Source: Paenibacillus sp. W2I17 | Lineage (GTDB): Bacteria > Bacillota > Bacilli > Paenibacillales > Paenibacillaceae | Assembly (NCBI RefSeq): GCF_030815985.1 | Contig: NZ_JAUSXM010000001.1 | Coordinates: 4,340,001 to 4,404,000, forward strand | DNA length: 64,000 nucleotides | Direction of reading: 5' to 3' | Shown here: piece after piece, positions 43,861-53,802 of the stretch | Numbering within the stretch: the stretch's first letter is position 1 | How the letters are laid out: each line of letters opens with the position of its first letter | Notes under the pieces: model-generated | Told to the model about the DNA's origin: nothing | Databases searched by the model: none | What the model saw: the letters and a program-made list of their open reading frames with translations, nothing else | Made by a program: the position numbers and the translations under genes

Positions 43861-44543
43861 TGAGTAAGGGACTGCACATGCGGGAAGTCACCATGTATTA
43901 TGCCGAAGGAAACAATCGGATCACCGCGCTTGATCATGTATCCATATCCGTGGAACCGGGGGAGTTTGTTGCTGTAGTTGGACCTTCTGGTTCTGGTAAA
44001 AGTACATTCTTATCTATTGCTGGGGCCATGCTGAAAGCCTCCGAAGGAGATATTCAACTAAACGGAAATCATATTTCGAAGCTTACGGAGAAAGAGCTAT
44101 CTAATATAAGGCTGCAAGAAGTTGGATTTATTATGCAATCTTCAAATCTAGTTCCCTATCTAAATGTTCTGGATCAACTGCTAGTTGTAAAAAGGATGGC
44201 GGGGACGATTAAAAAAGAGGATAAGGCATTTGCCACCAAGCTGTTGGAAGAACTGGGGCTGGGTTTGAAGTTAAAAAGTTTTCCCGAAGAGTTATCCGGT
44301 GGTGAGAAACAACGGACAGCCATTGCTCGTTCTTTAATGAATAATCCCAACATCATCTTAGCTGATGAACCAACCGCCAGTTTGGATACCAAACGAGCCC
44401 ATGAAGTGGTTAGTCTAATCGCGCAAGAAGTGAAATCACGCCAAAAAGCAGCCATTATGGTTACCCATGATGAGCGTATGCTTGAATATTGTGACAGAGT
44501 ATATCGGATGTATGATGGCGGTTTGTCCCTAGCTGAGTCGTAA
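43860..44543 (+). CDS. ABC transporter ATP-binding protein (LolD/MacB-type)
   Basis: 227-aa ATPase with Walker A GPSGSGKST (about residues 41-49), Q-loop (GFIMQSSNLVPYLNV), signature LSGGEKQRTAIARSLMN, Walker B IILADEPTASLD and the H-loop MVTHDERM. Length and the long Q-loop region put it with LolD/MacB/SalX ATPases that serve FtsX-type permeases. It starts on the last base of the permease gene, so the two are translated together and form a 2:2 exporter. Confidence 0.93.
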   Translation: MSKGLHMREVTMYYAEGNNRITALDHVSISVEPGEFVAVVGPSGSGKSTFLSIAGAMLKASEGDIQLNGNHISKLTEKELSNIRLQEVGFIMQSSNLVPYLNVLDQLLVVKRMAGTIKKEDKAFATKLLEELGLGLKLKSFPEELSGGEKQRTAIARSLMNNPNIILADEPTASLDTKRAHEVVSLIAQEVKSRQKAAIMVTHDERMLEYCDRVYRMYDGGLSLAES

Positions 44544-44666
44544 ATATATGCACCAAACAATATACCATTTCTCTTCTCTATTCTTTCTTTTATAAAAAGC
44601 TTCTATTCAGAAAAGAGTAACATGTTAAGTAGATTTTAGCTCTGTCCATCACTCTCCTCGTCCCTC

Positions 44667-45608
44667 TCACTCTAGGCTCCCAAGTGATTCGGGGCTCTCA
44701 CCCACAAGCATAACTTCACGCTCGCTCTGCGAATGTCTGCTTCGGCGATATGCACTTGGTGACATTCCGTTCTGTTTGTTGAAGATGCGATTGAACTGGG
44801 AAAAGCTTGTGAACCCACACTGTGCAGCAATATCTGTGATTTTCTCACTCGAATTCAGCAGCAATTGCTGAGCATTCCGAATACGGGTCATCTGCACATA
44901 CTCCGTGAAGGTGAAGCCGGTAACCCTATTGAATTGGCGAGACAAGTGATGGGCACTTACATAAAAACGCTTGGATACTTCGTCCAAAGATAAATCCTGC
45001 TGATAATGGCTGTGAATATAAGAGGCAATGGCATACATGCGCCTGGACATCGTTGATCCAGTCTCTTCACGCACATACCCGTTCTCTGGTGAGTAACGAT
45101 GAAGAGCACAGAGAAACTCCACGAACTTGCTATGAATCATAACCGATTGAAGTGCAGAAGGCTGCTGCGATATAGCAAAAATATCATTGATCGGCGCGAG
45201 GACTTCCTTGCGTCTTTCTTCTGTAAATCGGAATATCGGGATCGGTTTATCAAAGATTGAGAACAGCTCTGTGTAACCGCTATCAAGACCAGGTGTATTA
45301 CGTGGCATGGCAAAGGTGATCATCAATCGTTTAGGCGGAGCACCCTTCGGATATTGCGTTTTATGCAGCAAAGAAGGCCGCAACAGAACGATATCCAGAG
45401 GCTGGATCTCATATAAACTGCCTTCAATGATGTGCGCAGCTGTGCGATCCAGAAGGATACAGATTTCATAGCAATCATGGAAATGCTGAAACTCCATATT
45501 CAGTTCATGGGAACGCTCGTCATAATCGAGATGATAAAAAAGTGAATCTCCAGGCTGGTTCACATGGATCGCATATCCCTGCTCGTATGCCAAAATCGAT
45601 GGTGTCAT
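44667..45608 (-). CDS. AraC family regulator with cupin sensor domain
   Basis: About 313 aa from the ATG at 45606-45608 (AGGGGG seven bases upstream). An N-terminal cupin-like domain (FHDCYEICILLDRTAAHIIE and YEIQPLDIVLLRPSLLH) senses a sugar, and a C-terminal double HTH is present (LSLDEVSKRFYVSAHHLSRQ and ITDIAAQCGFTSFSQFNRIF). It is transcribed divergently from the GH38 alpha-mannosidase with 200 bases between starts, so it likely activates that gene when its ligand (a mannose-containing sugar is a guess) is bound. Confidence 0.9.
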   Translation of the reverse strand: MTPSILAYEQGYAIHVNQPGDSLFYHLDYDERSHELNMEFQHFHDCYEICILLDRTAAHIIEGSLYEIQPLDIVLLRPSLLHKTQYPKGAPPKRLMITFAMPRNTPGLDSGYTELFSIFDKPIPIFRFTEERRKEVLAPINDIFAISQQPSALQSVMIHSKFVEFLCALHRYSPENGYVREETGSTMSRRMYAIASYIHSHYQQDLSLDEVSKRFYVSAHHLSRQFNRVTGFTFTEYVQMTRIRNAQQLLLNSSEKITDIAAQCGFTSFSQFNRIFNKQNGMSPSAYRRSRHSQSEREVMLVGESPESLGSLE

Positions 45609-45732
45609 GGACATGCCCCCTATCCCTGATTCTAATGATTTTATTTTAGCATGAAATGCAATAAAAAGACGTTGTTTTCAGCATACAATACGTAGTTTCG
45701 TCCATTTTTCTTTTGTTATGATAGAGTTGATA

Positions 45733-45746
45733 TGTTAGCGCTTGCA
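45733..45746. promoter_or_regulatory. candidate catabolite-responsive element upstream of alpha-mannosidase
   Basis: TGTTAGCGCTTGCA fits TGWAANCGNTNWCA at 12 of 14 positions. It lies about 63 bases before the ATG and just downstream of a TATGAT -10-like box (45717-45722), a good position for CcpA repression. Confidence 0.4.
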
Positions 45747-45808
45747 TTGTTATCACTCCAACAACGACTACAGCCTGTACTTACTACAAACCAAGGTGGG
45801 AAACCAAC

Positions 45809-48800
45809 ATGAAAATGAATTCCTTATATACTCGAATCCATACCATTGTTAAACACTTGGAACGTGCTCGTCTTACCTCAAAGACATATATCCCTGAGCT
45901 TTATCATAAAGAAAGTGGTTACCACTCCTGGGAACTGGTGCATGAGGACCCTTCCTCCTGGAACGTATTCCGTAAGGGTGATGGCTGGGGCGGCAAAGAC
46001 GTTCATAGCTGCTTCAAAACCCGCATTCAAATCCCGGATCATCTGGAAGGGAAAAAGGTCGTGTGTGCCATCGTCACCGGTGCTGATGATATCTGGAATT
46101 ACGATAATCCGCAGTTTCTGGCATTCCTCAATGGGGAATTGATCTGCGGTCTGGATGTTAATCATACGGAAATCGACTTGACCTCATCCGCAGTGAAGGG
46201 CGAAGAGATTGAGTTGGCATTATATGCGTATTGCAGTACGTCTGCCGCGGATGTTTTTCTAAATGTATATATCGCCGAGCATCATCAGCAAGTCTCCGAT
46301 TTGTATTATGATCTCAAGGCTGCGCTAGATGCTGCGGATCTGCTGCGTGAGGATGATCTGGAGCGGCTGAAGTTGGTCGAACATCTGAATAAAGCCGTGA
46401 ATCTGCTGGATTTGCGCCAGGAAAACAGTGCAGAATTCCATGCGTCAGTGCTGGAAGCGCGCCGATATCTGCAAGATCATGTCTATGGTGATATCCGCCC
46501 TGCCGGTGATCACATCCCTACCGTGCACTGTATCGGACACACGCATATCGATGTGGCATGGCTGTGGACGCTGGATCAGACTCGGGAGAAGGTCATCCGC
46601 AGCTTCGCCAGTGTACTGTATCTAATGGACAAGTTTCCAGAATACACGTTCATGTCTTCTCAGCCCCAGCTGTATGCGTACCTGAAAGCAGACTACCCAC
46701 CTCTGTATGAGAAAATCAAAGAAAAGGTGGCGGAAGGTCGCTGGGAAGCGGAAGGTTCAATGTGGCTGGAAGCCGACTGTAACCTGATCTCGGGTGAATC
46801 CATGATCCGTCAGATTATCTACGGCAAACGTTTCTTCAAGGAAGAATTCGGCGTGGAGAACCGTGTGCTCTGGTTGCCAGATGTATTTGGTTATAGTGCA
46901 GCGATGCCGCAGATTATGCGCAAGAGCGGCATTGATTATTTTATGACAACCAAAATTGCCTGGAATGATACAAACCAGATTCCAAACGACACGATGTACT
47001 GGAGAGGAATCGACGGATCAGAGGTCCTCACCCATTTCATTACAGCAACAGACTATGACAAACATCCTGATTTCAGGCAGCACCGCTTCGAAACGACCTA
47101 TAATGGACGATTTAATGCTTCGCAAGTAAAAGGCACGTGGCAGCGATACCAGAACAAAAATATCAATGCAGATGTGTTACAGTGCTACGGCTTCGGCGAT
47201 GGGGGCGGCGGTCCAACCGAGGAGATGCTAGAGCACGGCAGACGGCTTGAAAAAGGGTTGCCAGGCGTACCCGACGTGAAACGTACGTTTGTACGAGAGT
47301 TCTTCGAGAAGCTGGAGCAAAATCTGGCGGATGTTCCTTCCGTTCCCCGCTGGTCGGGAGAGCTGTATCTGGAGTATCACCGGGGTACCTACACTTCCAT
47401 GGCACGTAACAAACGGTACAACCGTCATAGCGAATTTGCACTGGCCGACGCCGAGCTATATGCCATGATTCATCGTCAGGCGAATGCACACGCGGCCTAT
47501 CCAACCGATGCACTGGAGCATGCATGGAAGCTGACGATGCTGAACCAGTTCCATGATATTCTCCCGGGCAGCTCCATTGAGCAGGTATATGTGGATTCCA
47601 AAGAGCAATATGAAGAAGTTCTGCGTGTCACGGATGAGCTGAAAGACAGCGCACTGAACGGCATTGCGAGCCGAATTACATCTGATAGCGAAGCCATTGT
47701 GGTATTTAACACCACCGGATTTGTACGGACGGATGTGGTTGAACTGCCTGCTTTTGCGAGAAAGGTAACCGTCTACGATGGAGATCACCCTGTACCAAGC
47801 CAGCGGACTCCCGAAGGCGGACTTGTATTCCTTGCAGAAAATGTACCTGCATCCGGGTATAAATCTTTCCGAATCACACCGGATCTCACAGACGAGCTTG
47901 TCGCGGGCGTATCGGTTGCACAGTGGGAAGCAGATCAGCGCCACATCCATACACCTTGGTACGATATTGACCTGAATGAAAGTGCCGAATTCACATCCTT
48001 ATGGGACAAGCTGGAGGGCCGTGAGCTGCTTCAGTCTGGCAAGCGCGGTAACGTGCTGCAAGTGTTCGAGGATCGACCTGCGGAATACGAGGCATGGAAC
48101 ATTGACGATTATTATGAACAGCATATGTGGGAGATTAATCACCTGCAGTCGCTGGAGTGGATTGAAAGCGGGCCGGTGCGTTCCGTGCTTCAAGTGAAGC
48201 GACATTTCCTGGACTCTGTCATTGAGCAAACGATCATCTTCTATGCGCACACGCGCCGGATTGATTTCCGTACGTTTGTGGATTGGAAGCAGGAGCATTT
48301 GCTGCTGAAAGCCGCCTTCCCGCTCGATATCTGGAGTGAAAAGGCCGTCTACGAAATCCAGTACGGCAACGTTGAGCGTGCTACCCACCGTAATACGAGC
48401 TGGGATCAAGCCCGGTTTGAAGTATGCGGGCAGAAGTGGGCTGATCTGGCGGAGAACGGGTACGGCGCTGCTCTGCTGAACGACTGCAAATACGGATATG
48501 ACATTCATAACTCGGTGATGCGACTGTCACTGATCAAGAGCGCAACGTACCCGAATGAAAATGCCGACAAAGAGCAGCACGTATTCACCTACGCGCTCTA
48601 TCCGCATCAGGGCGACTTCCGTGAAGGACGTGTCATCCAAGCCGCTTATGATCTCAACCGTCCACTGGTTGCCCGTGAAGTAAGTCCGCAAACCGGTACG
48701 TTGCCGGGAACATGGTCACTTGCATCGGTCGATCAGGATAATGTCGTGCTGGAGGTTATCAAAAAAGCCGAGAACAACGATGATATGATCATCCGTCTCT

Positions 48801-48982
48801 ACGAAGCACACGGCCGCCGCAGCCGTGCTTCCCTGCAATTGCCTGAAGGAGCAGGTGCTACGGCGTACGCGTGTGATTTGCTCGAGAATAACGAAGCGGA
48901 ATGCGCCGTGGAAAATGGTCGGATTACTTTTGATATCAAACCGTACGAGATTTGTACCTTCCGTATCCCTGCCGGACACTAA
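45809..48982 (+). CDS. alpha-mannosidase, GH38
   Basis: A 1057-aa enzyme starting with ATG behind AAGGTGGG. The GH38 catalytic elements are intact: HTHIDVAWLW with zinc ligands His246 and Asp248, and WLPDVFGYSAAMPQIM with probable nucleophile Asp358, then the linker helix (HAWKLTMLNQFHDILPGSSI) and C-terminal beta domains (CKYGYDIHNSVMRLSLIKSA). No signal peptide. Related to but clearly distinct from the GH38 at 4939-8073. It stands alone with its AraC regulator rather than with a transporter, so it may act on mannosides imported by another system or in internal turnover. Confidence 0.95.
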   Translation: MKMNSLYTRIHTIVKHLERARLTSKTYIPELYHKESGYHSWELVHEDPSSWNVFRKGDGWGGKDVHSCFKTRIQIPDHLEGKKVVCAIVTGADDIWNYDNPQFLAFLNGELICGLDVNHTEIDLTSSAVKGEEIELALYAYCSTSAADVFLNVYIAEHHQQVSDLYYDLKAALDAADLLREDDLERLKLVEHLNKAVNLLDLRQENSAEFHASVLEARRYLQDHVYGDIRPAGDHIPTVHCIGHTHIDVAWLWTLDQTREKVIRSFASVLYLMDKFPEYTFMSSQPQLYAYLKADYPPLYEKIKEKVAEGRWEAEGSMWLEADCNLISGESMIRQIIYGKRFFKEEFGVENRVLWLPDVFGYSAAMPQIMRKSGIDYFMTTKIAWNDTNQIPNDTMYWRGIDGSEVLTHFITATDYDKHPDFRQHRFETTYNGRFNASQVKGTWQRYQNKNINADVLQCYGFGDGGGGPTEEMLEHGRRLEKGLPGVPDVKRTFVREFFEKLEQNLADVPSVPRWSGELYLEYHRGTYTSMARNKRYNRHSEFALADAELYAMIHRQANAHAAYPTDALEHAWKLTMLNQFHDILPGSSIEQVYVDSKEQYEEVLRVTDELKDSALNGIASRITSDSEAIVVFNTTGFVRTDVVELPAFARKVTVYDGDHPVPSQRTPEGGLVFLAENVPASGYKSFRITPDLTDELVAGVSVAQWEADQRHIHTPWYDIDLNESAEFTSLWDKLEGRELLQSGKRGNVLQVFEDRPAEYEAWNIDDYYEQHMWEINHLQSLEWIESGPVRSVLQVKRHFLDSVIEQTIIFYAHTRRIDFRTFVDWKQEHLLLKAAFPLDIWSEKAVYEIQYGNVERATHRNTSWDQARFEVCGQKWADLAENGYGAALLNDCKYGYDIHNSVMRLSLIKSATYPNENADKEQHVFTYALYPHQGDFREGRVIQAAYDLNRPLVAREVSPQTGTLPGTWSLASVDQDNVVLEVIKKAENNDDMIIRLYEAHGRRSRASLQLPEGAGATAYACDLLENNEAECAVENGRITFDIKPYEICTFRIPAGH

Positions 48983-49036
48983 ACAGAACTTACGCAACAT
49001 GGAAAACTGCAACAATGCTTACTATGCTTCAACAAT

Positions 49037-49078
49037 AAAGGGCTGCTTCCTGTCATATCTGACATGGGAGCAGCCCTT
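49037..49078. terminator. hairpin between convergent genes
   Basis: AAAGGGCTGCTTCC pairs with GGGAGCAGCCCTT around a loop of about 15 bases. It lies between the alpha-mannosidase stop and the convergent aldo/keto reductase stop; U tract weak on both strands. Confidence 0.65.
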
Positions 49079-49091
49079 CATTTGTCGTTCT

Positions 49092-49946
49092 TTAAAATTC
49101 TTCGTACTCGCTTGGGTCCTGATCCCACAACCGTCCATCCGGACGATTAAATGCAGAGATGACCTGCATCTCTTCTGTGCTCAACTCAAAATCGAATATA
49201 TCGATATTTTCCTGCTGATGCTGCAGGGAGCCGGCTTTCGGAATTGGAATGGAACCCAGCTGAACATGCCAGCGCAGAATGATCTGGGTTGGCGTTTTGC
49301 CATGCGTTTCCGCGATCTGAAGAATATTCTCATCCTTCAGAATATCCTGTACGGCATCATTGCCACGTCCAATCGGACTCCAGGATTCGTTCACGATGCC
49401 ATGCTTCGTATCCTGTTCCCGCTGATCGGCTTGGTCAAAGAACGGATGCAGCTCAATCTGATTCAGACTCGGCGCTATCCCCGTTTCCTTAATCAGGCGT
49501 TCATTGTGCTCAGGCAGGAAGTTGCTCACTCCAATGGATCGGATATATCCACGTTTTTTGGCTTCGATCAGCGCTTGCCATGCCTCGACATACATGTCCT
49601 TCTTCGGATTGGGCCAGTGAATCAAATACAGGTCGTAATAATCCAGATCCGCTCTGTACAGGGATTCCTGGATCGCTACAAGTGCTTTATCATGAGCGTG
49701 ATAACGCCCCGGCAGCTTCGAGGAAATGAGCAGTTCTTCTCTGGCGATGGAGCTTTGTTTGATTGCTCTGCCCACCGTTGCCTCATTCTCATAGTTATAC
49801 GCCGTATCAATTAATCGATAACCCGCATCCATTGCGGACGCGATCGATTTAACGCCTTCTTCACCTTTTAAACTATAGGTACCAAATCCAATTGCAGGCA
49901 CTTTCAAGCCATCGTTCAATGTGTATTCAGGGATTGTATGATTCAT
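49092..49946 (-). CDS. aldo/keto reductase
   Basis: 284 aa from the ATG at 49944-49946 (AAAGGAG upstream). A barrel with the AKR tetrad: DTAYNYENE (Asp and Tyr), LISSKLPGRY (Lys) and YLIHWPNPKKD (His). Cofactor-binding IPKAGSLQHQQENIDIFDFE favours NADPH. Members reduce aldehydes such as methylglyoxal or sugars. An AAGCGCTT-type palindrome (TCAAGCGCTTGA) lies at about 50031-50042 upstream, which may or may not be a CcpA site. Stand-alone gene. Confidence 0.93.
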   Translation of the reverse strand: MNHTIPEYTLNDGLKVPAIGFGTYSLKGEEGVKSIASAMDAGYRLIDTAYNYENEATVGRAIKQSSIAREELLISSKLPGRYHAHDKALVAIQESLYRADLDYYDLYLIHWPNPKKDMYVEAWQALIEAKKRGYIRSIGVSNFLPEHNERLIKETGIAPSLNQIELHPFFDQADQREQDTKHGIVNESWSPIGRGNDAVQDILKDENILQIAETHGKTPTQIILRWHVQLGSIPIPKAGSLQHQQENIDIFDFELSTEEMQVISAFNRPDGRLWDQDPSEYEEF

Positions 49947-50133
49947 GTGGGAACTCTCCTTTGTGAAAGGTATGCTTCCTATTTTAATGCGACAAAATGA
50001 CATGTGCTCTCGGTTATCTCTAACCTTTCCTCAAGCGCTTGAATCAATTGTACACCATCATCGAGAATCCCTTCGACCTCTCGCTCTGTTCACACGGTAA
50101 GTCAACCTCTCTAATAAGAGGAAAGTCGCCTCT

Positions 50134-51381
50134 TCATTCAAGGGAAGAGATAGTCGTGGCTGATAAAGGTCGATTGCCCAAAAATTCTTTGATGGCAGCA
50201 GCCGCCCGCTTATACCCGCCAGCATCACGCAGTGTGTTCCCAATCACTCCTGCATGTTCCCTGTAGGAATCATTGCCGAGCACCTCTAATACTGCGGTTC
50301 TCAGTATGTCAGGCGTCAGGTTATTTTTATCCACGATTACTCCCGCGCCCAACTCCTGTATCCGGCCTGCTACACGAGGCTGATCCGAGGTTAAAGGGAG
50401 CATGATCAACGGTACATTGTAATACAAAGCCTCACTTGCACTGTTCATGCCTGTATGTGTCAGAAACGCATCGACATGTTGCAGCACTTCCAACTGAGGC
50501 AGGTACGGTCTAATGATGAAATTATCGGGAATGAGATCCGCAATCGGCTCCAGATCGGTATCCTTTCCCGAAGCCAATATAAATTGCACAGGCAAATCAC
50601 GAAAGGCCGTAAAGCAAAGCTTATAAAACTCGAGATCTTTATTTAAAATGGTTCCCATCGAAATATAAACGACCTGCTTATAAAGAGCATGCAGAGATTC
50701 ATTTGCAAAAGCTGGCGCATCCTTACGAGGAATAATGGACGGGCCAGTGAACACAAAGCTGTCGTCCAGCTTGTCCCCCATGGGTTGAAAATAGCGGCTT
50801 GTATAGACAATCTTCAGTTGTCCTGGATGCCCTGAAAGTTCCGCCAGAGAAGGCGCAGCCACATTGAACCGGGAAGCTAATTGTTGAGATATTTCCATAA
50901 TGCCGTTATATAGCTCCTGAACCTCCTCATTGTCATCCTTCAGATTATGGCTACCTGACCCGAGAGGCTCTACAAAAACAAAGGTACTGGTCGAGCAGAT
51001 CGTGGGTATCCCCAGCTTTTCGCCCAAAATTTGTCCGCCCCAGCCGATTAAGGAATCAAAAATTAAATAGTCATAGGTTTCATTTTCGATCAAATTCAGA
51101 ACATCCGGAATAAACCGTTGAGTTATTTTTTTCAAAATCATATATAAGAATTGGTAAGGATGCTTGATTTCAAATGGCTTCATATTGGGGTTGTTGAGCA
51201 GGGTTGCCTCGTTGAAGGAGTAAGCTTTAAATTGAGCACCTAACGCTTCAATCTTCGTCCGGTATTTTTCAGTACAACAATAGACGACCTCATCTCCGCT
51301 CTCTATCAACTCCTTGATTAACCCGAGCGACGGATTGATATGCCCTTCTGCAGGCATCATCACAACTAACACACGTGCCAC
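50134..51381 (-). CDS. macrolide-type (MGT/YjiC-like) GT1 glycosyltransferase
   Basis: 415 aa beginning at a GTG (51379-51381) with GGAGGTGAG upstream; the product starts ARVLVVMMPAEGHINPSLGL, the GT-B N-terminal motif of the MGT family (GHxNP). The C-terminal nucleotide-sugar site shows LTHTGMNSASEALYYNVPLI and MLPLTSDQPRVAGRIQELGA, with the HxG and DQ residues conserved. Such enzymes attach UDP-glucose to macrolides, flavonoids or other small acceptors and can detoxify antibiotics. No resistance or biosynthetic partner is adjacent, so the acceptor is unknown. Confidence 0.9.
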   Translation of the reverse strand: MARVLVVMMPAEGHINPSLGLIKELIESGDEVVYCCTEKYRTKIEALGAQFKAYSFNEATLLNNPNMKPFEIKHPYQFLYMILKKITQRFIPDVLNLIENETYDYLIFDSLIGWGGQILGEKLGIPTICSTSTFVFVEPLGSGSHNLKDDNEEVQELYNGIMEISQQLASRFNVAAPSLAELSGHPGQLKIVYTSRYFQPMGDKLDDSFVFTGPSIIPRKDAPAFANESLHALYKQVVYISMGTILNKDLEFYKLCFTAFRDLPVQFILASGKDTDLEPIADLIPDNFIIRPYLPQLEVLQHVDAFLTHTGMNSASEALYYNVPLIMLPLTSDQPRVAGRIQELGAGVIVDKNNLTPDILRTAVLEVLGNDSYREHAGVIGNTLRDAGGYKRAAAAIKEFLGNRPLSATTISSLE

Positions 51382-51542
51382 GAAGCTCACCTCCATCAAA
51401 TTTTTCAATAATCAAAGCGGTACATTGTATATCCATATGATTGAGAAGATAAAGAAAAAATAGAATATGGAAATCAAACCCACATAAACATAATATTAAT
51501 TATTTCCATTTTTGTAAATAGTAAATATGTCACTTTTTGAAT

Positions 51543-51567
51543 AAAAAAAAGCACCTTTACGGTGCTT
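51543..51567 (-). terminator. Rho-independent terminator of the channel gene
   Basis: On the minus strand AAGCACC, loop GTAAA, GGTGCTT, then TTTTTT. It begins six bases beyond the stop codon. Confidence 0.85.
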
Positions 51568-51573
51568 CGGATC

Positions 51574-52827
51574 TCAATATCCGCTCGAATATTGCTTATC
51601 CTCTTTCAGCTGTACAATGTCATGTCCAGTTGGATTCTGGAAGGCCCGTAGTCCAAATGTCGACGCCACCGCGAAGATATGGTCGAAGATATCCGCCTGA
51701 ACGTTCTCATATACACCCCAGTTGATATCATTGCTGAATGCATAGATTTCCAGAGGAAGCCCGCGATCTTCCGGTGCTAATTGTCGCACAATCATCGTCA
51801 TATCTTTATTGATTTTTGGATGATTCCTCAGATATTGATGGATATATTCCCGGAATACACCGACGTTTGTCAGTTGTCTGCCATTCACGTTGCTTTCGGT
51901 ATTCACCTGGTGCTCCATGTTGTAAGCCTGAATTTCTTTCAATTTCGCCGTGACATAATCAGTCAGGTAGTGGATTTTCTCAAATTCAGCCACCATCTCT
52001 TCCGTACAAAAACGGATACTGCTGATATCAATATAGATACTCCGCTTAATCCTTCTGCCACCGGACACCTGCATCCCTCTCCAGTTACGGAACGAATCCG
52101 AAATGAGGGCGTAGCTTGGAATCATCGTAATCGTTTTATCAAAATTCATAACCTTTACCGTATTCAAAGTAATGTCGATGACATCGCCGTCCGCATTATA
52201 CTTTGGCATCTCGATCCAGTCACCAACGCGCACCATATCGTTTGACGATAGCTGTACACCGGCCACGAGGCCCAGGATTGAGTCTTTGAATACGAGCATT
52301 AATACTGCCGATAACGCCCCAAGTCCACTGAGGATAATGAGCGGGTTCTGTCCGATCAGGCTGGAGATGACGATAATGCCCCCGATAATGAACAGGACAA
52401 TCTTGGCTACCTGAATGTAACTCTTGATTGGGCGGATCTTAGACACCTCATAGGTACGATAGATATCATCGAAGACATTCAGCAGAGCATTCAGAACCGT
52501 AATCATGATAACAATCATATAGGTCATTGCTGATTTTTCAATCAAAGCCTGATAGGGTGGGAAAATATAAGCAGAATAATAGATAATAATGGCCGGTACG
52601 AGATGCGACAGCTTATGGAATAACTTCTTCTCCACAATGATGTTGCCCCACTTATACCTATTGTTATTAACGATATGATTAATCGCTTTGAGCACTAATT
52701 TTTTGGCTATAAAGTTCGCCAGTACCGAAATCACTGCTATAAAAATAACCATAATCACATTCGAAAGGTATCCAATGGAGGGTCCACTCATGCCGAGTTC
52801 TTCTAGTTGATTTCTGATAAAGTCCAT
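51574..52827 (-). CDS. mechanosensitive ion channel family protein (YbdG-like)
   Basis: 417 aa with AGGAGG before the ATG. It has five or so TM helices in the first 200 residues (IGYLSNVIMVIFIAVISVLA; LVPAIIIYYSAYIFPPY; MTYMIVIMITVLNALLNVF; VLFIIGGIIVISSLIG), then the pore helix plus MscS beta domain (LVAGVQLSSNDMVRVGDWIE, NADGDVIDITLNTVKVMNFD, MIPSYALISDSFRNWRGM). The long C-terminal cytoplasmic region of about 150 aa places it with E. coli YbdG-type channels rather than short MscS. It probably relieves mild osmotic shock. Stand-alone gene with its own terminator. Confidence 0.92.
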   Translation of the reverse strand: MDFIRNQLEELGMSGPSIGYLSNVIMVIFIAVISVLANFIAKKLVLKAINHIVNNNRYKWGNIIVEKKLFHKLSHLVPAIIIYYSAYIFPPYQALIEKSAMTYMIVIMITVLNALLNVFDDIYRTYEVSKIRPIKSYIQVAKIVLFIIGGIIVISSLIGQNPLIILSGLGALSAVLMLVFKDSILGLVAGVQLSSNDMVRVGDWIEMPKYNADGDVIDITLNTVKVMNFDKTITMIPSYALISDSFRNWRGMQVSGGRRIKRSIYIDISSIRFCTEEMVAEFEKIHYLTDYVTAKLKEIQAYNMEHQVNTESNVNGRQLTNVGVFREYIHQYLRNHPKINKDMTMIVRQLAPEDRGLPLEIYAFSNDINWGVYENVQADIFDHIFAVASTFGLRAFQNPTGHDIVQLKEDKQYSSGY

Positions 52828-52933
52828 TGTTTCCTCCTGACATAATCTAGTTTAGCCTATTATTATAAAGTAGTTTGAGAGGGCAAGCAAAGTTTGTGCT
52901 TTCACTTCATTCTTCCTATGTATTATATATATT

Positions 52934-52970
52934 AAAAAAAGACCCTGTCATTCAAAGAATGATGGGCCCA
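52934..52970 (-). terminator. Rho-independent terminator of the deacetylase gene
   Basis: On the minus strand GGGCCCATCATTC, loop TTT, GAATGACAGGGTC (two mismatches) then TTTTTTT. It ends the transcript of the importer/deacetylase region. Confidence 0.8.
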
Positions 52971-52975
52971 CTTGA

Positions 52976-53617
52976 TTATGTCGTCTTTTCATCATGATCA
53001 CGAGAAATTTCTAACAACTCACTCACCGTCACCAGACGGTACCCTTCCGCGACCAGTTCCTCCACCAGCACACGAACCGCCTCCACCGTCTGGGAACGAT
53101 CCCCGTACCCGTCATGGAATATAAGCACGCTGCCGGGTTTCACTACAGACCGAGTATGCTCCAGAATGTGCCCAACGCCGGGATTGTCCCAATCCTTCGC
53201 ATCACCGTTTACCGCACCAATCGTACGATATCCACGCTCCGCTGCCAGAGACAGTATATCATCGTTTACGCCAAAATACGGCGGGCGGAAGCAGCGGGCA
53301 GGTTGCCCCGTAACTTCTTGAACAAGATTTTCTGCGCGTTGCAGCTCCTCCCCGGCTTCCTCCAGCGTCAACTTGGTCAGATCCGGATGCGTGTACGTAT
53401 GGTTGGCAATCTCATGCCCTTCACGATGCACCTCCACCGCAATCTCCGGGTGAGTCTCCATCTCTTGGCCAATCATGAAAAACGTCGCCTGCCCACCCGC
53501 ACGGCGGAATATCTCAAGCACTTGAGGTGTATACACCGGATGCGGCCCATCATCAAACGTGAACGCCACAACCTTTTCCCGAACTGACTCCTGCTCTACC
53601 ATCGCGATATTGACCAT
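52976..53617 (-). CDS. polysaccharide deacetylase family protein (NodB domain), no signal peptide
   Basis: 213 aa. The NodB motifs are complete: VVAFTFDDGPHPVYT (catalytic base Asp and metal Asp), EIANHTYTHPDL (metal His pair), CFRPPYFGVND and VLIFHDGYGDRS (catalytic His). Only about 15 residues precede the domain and they are not hydrophobic, so the enzyme should remain in the cytoplasm, unlike most peptidoglycan or chitin deacetylases. GAGAGGGG lies 11 bases before the ATG. Being encoded after the sugar importer on the same strand, it might deacetylate an imported acetylated oligosaccharide. Confidence 0.9.
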   Translation of the reverse strand: MVNIAMVEQESVREKVVAFTFDDGPHPVYTPQVLEIFRRAGGQATFFMIGQEMETHPEIAVEVHREGHEIANHTYTHPDLTKLTLEEAGEELQRAENLVQEVTGQPARCFRPPYFGVNDDILSLAAERGYRTIGAVNGDAKDWDNPGVGHILEHTRSVVKPGSVLIFHDGYGDRSQTVEAVRVLVEELVAEGYRLVTVSELLEISRDHDEKTT

Positions 53618-53802
53618 AAATAATGACCCCTCTCTGCAACTGCCTGCTACATACTCCCTTATTATTCCATGACCACAGGCTCCGGTCTAGTCCAGAGATC
53701 ATACCTTGCGAAATCCCAAATCAAGCCGATATCTACCAGAAAGAGAGTACAGCGAGCGAGCAGCAAGCCCTTCTAACGCCAAGCCTCCAGTCCAGCCTCC
53801 AG

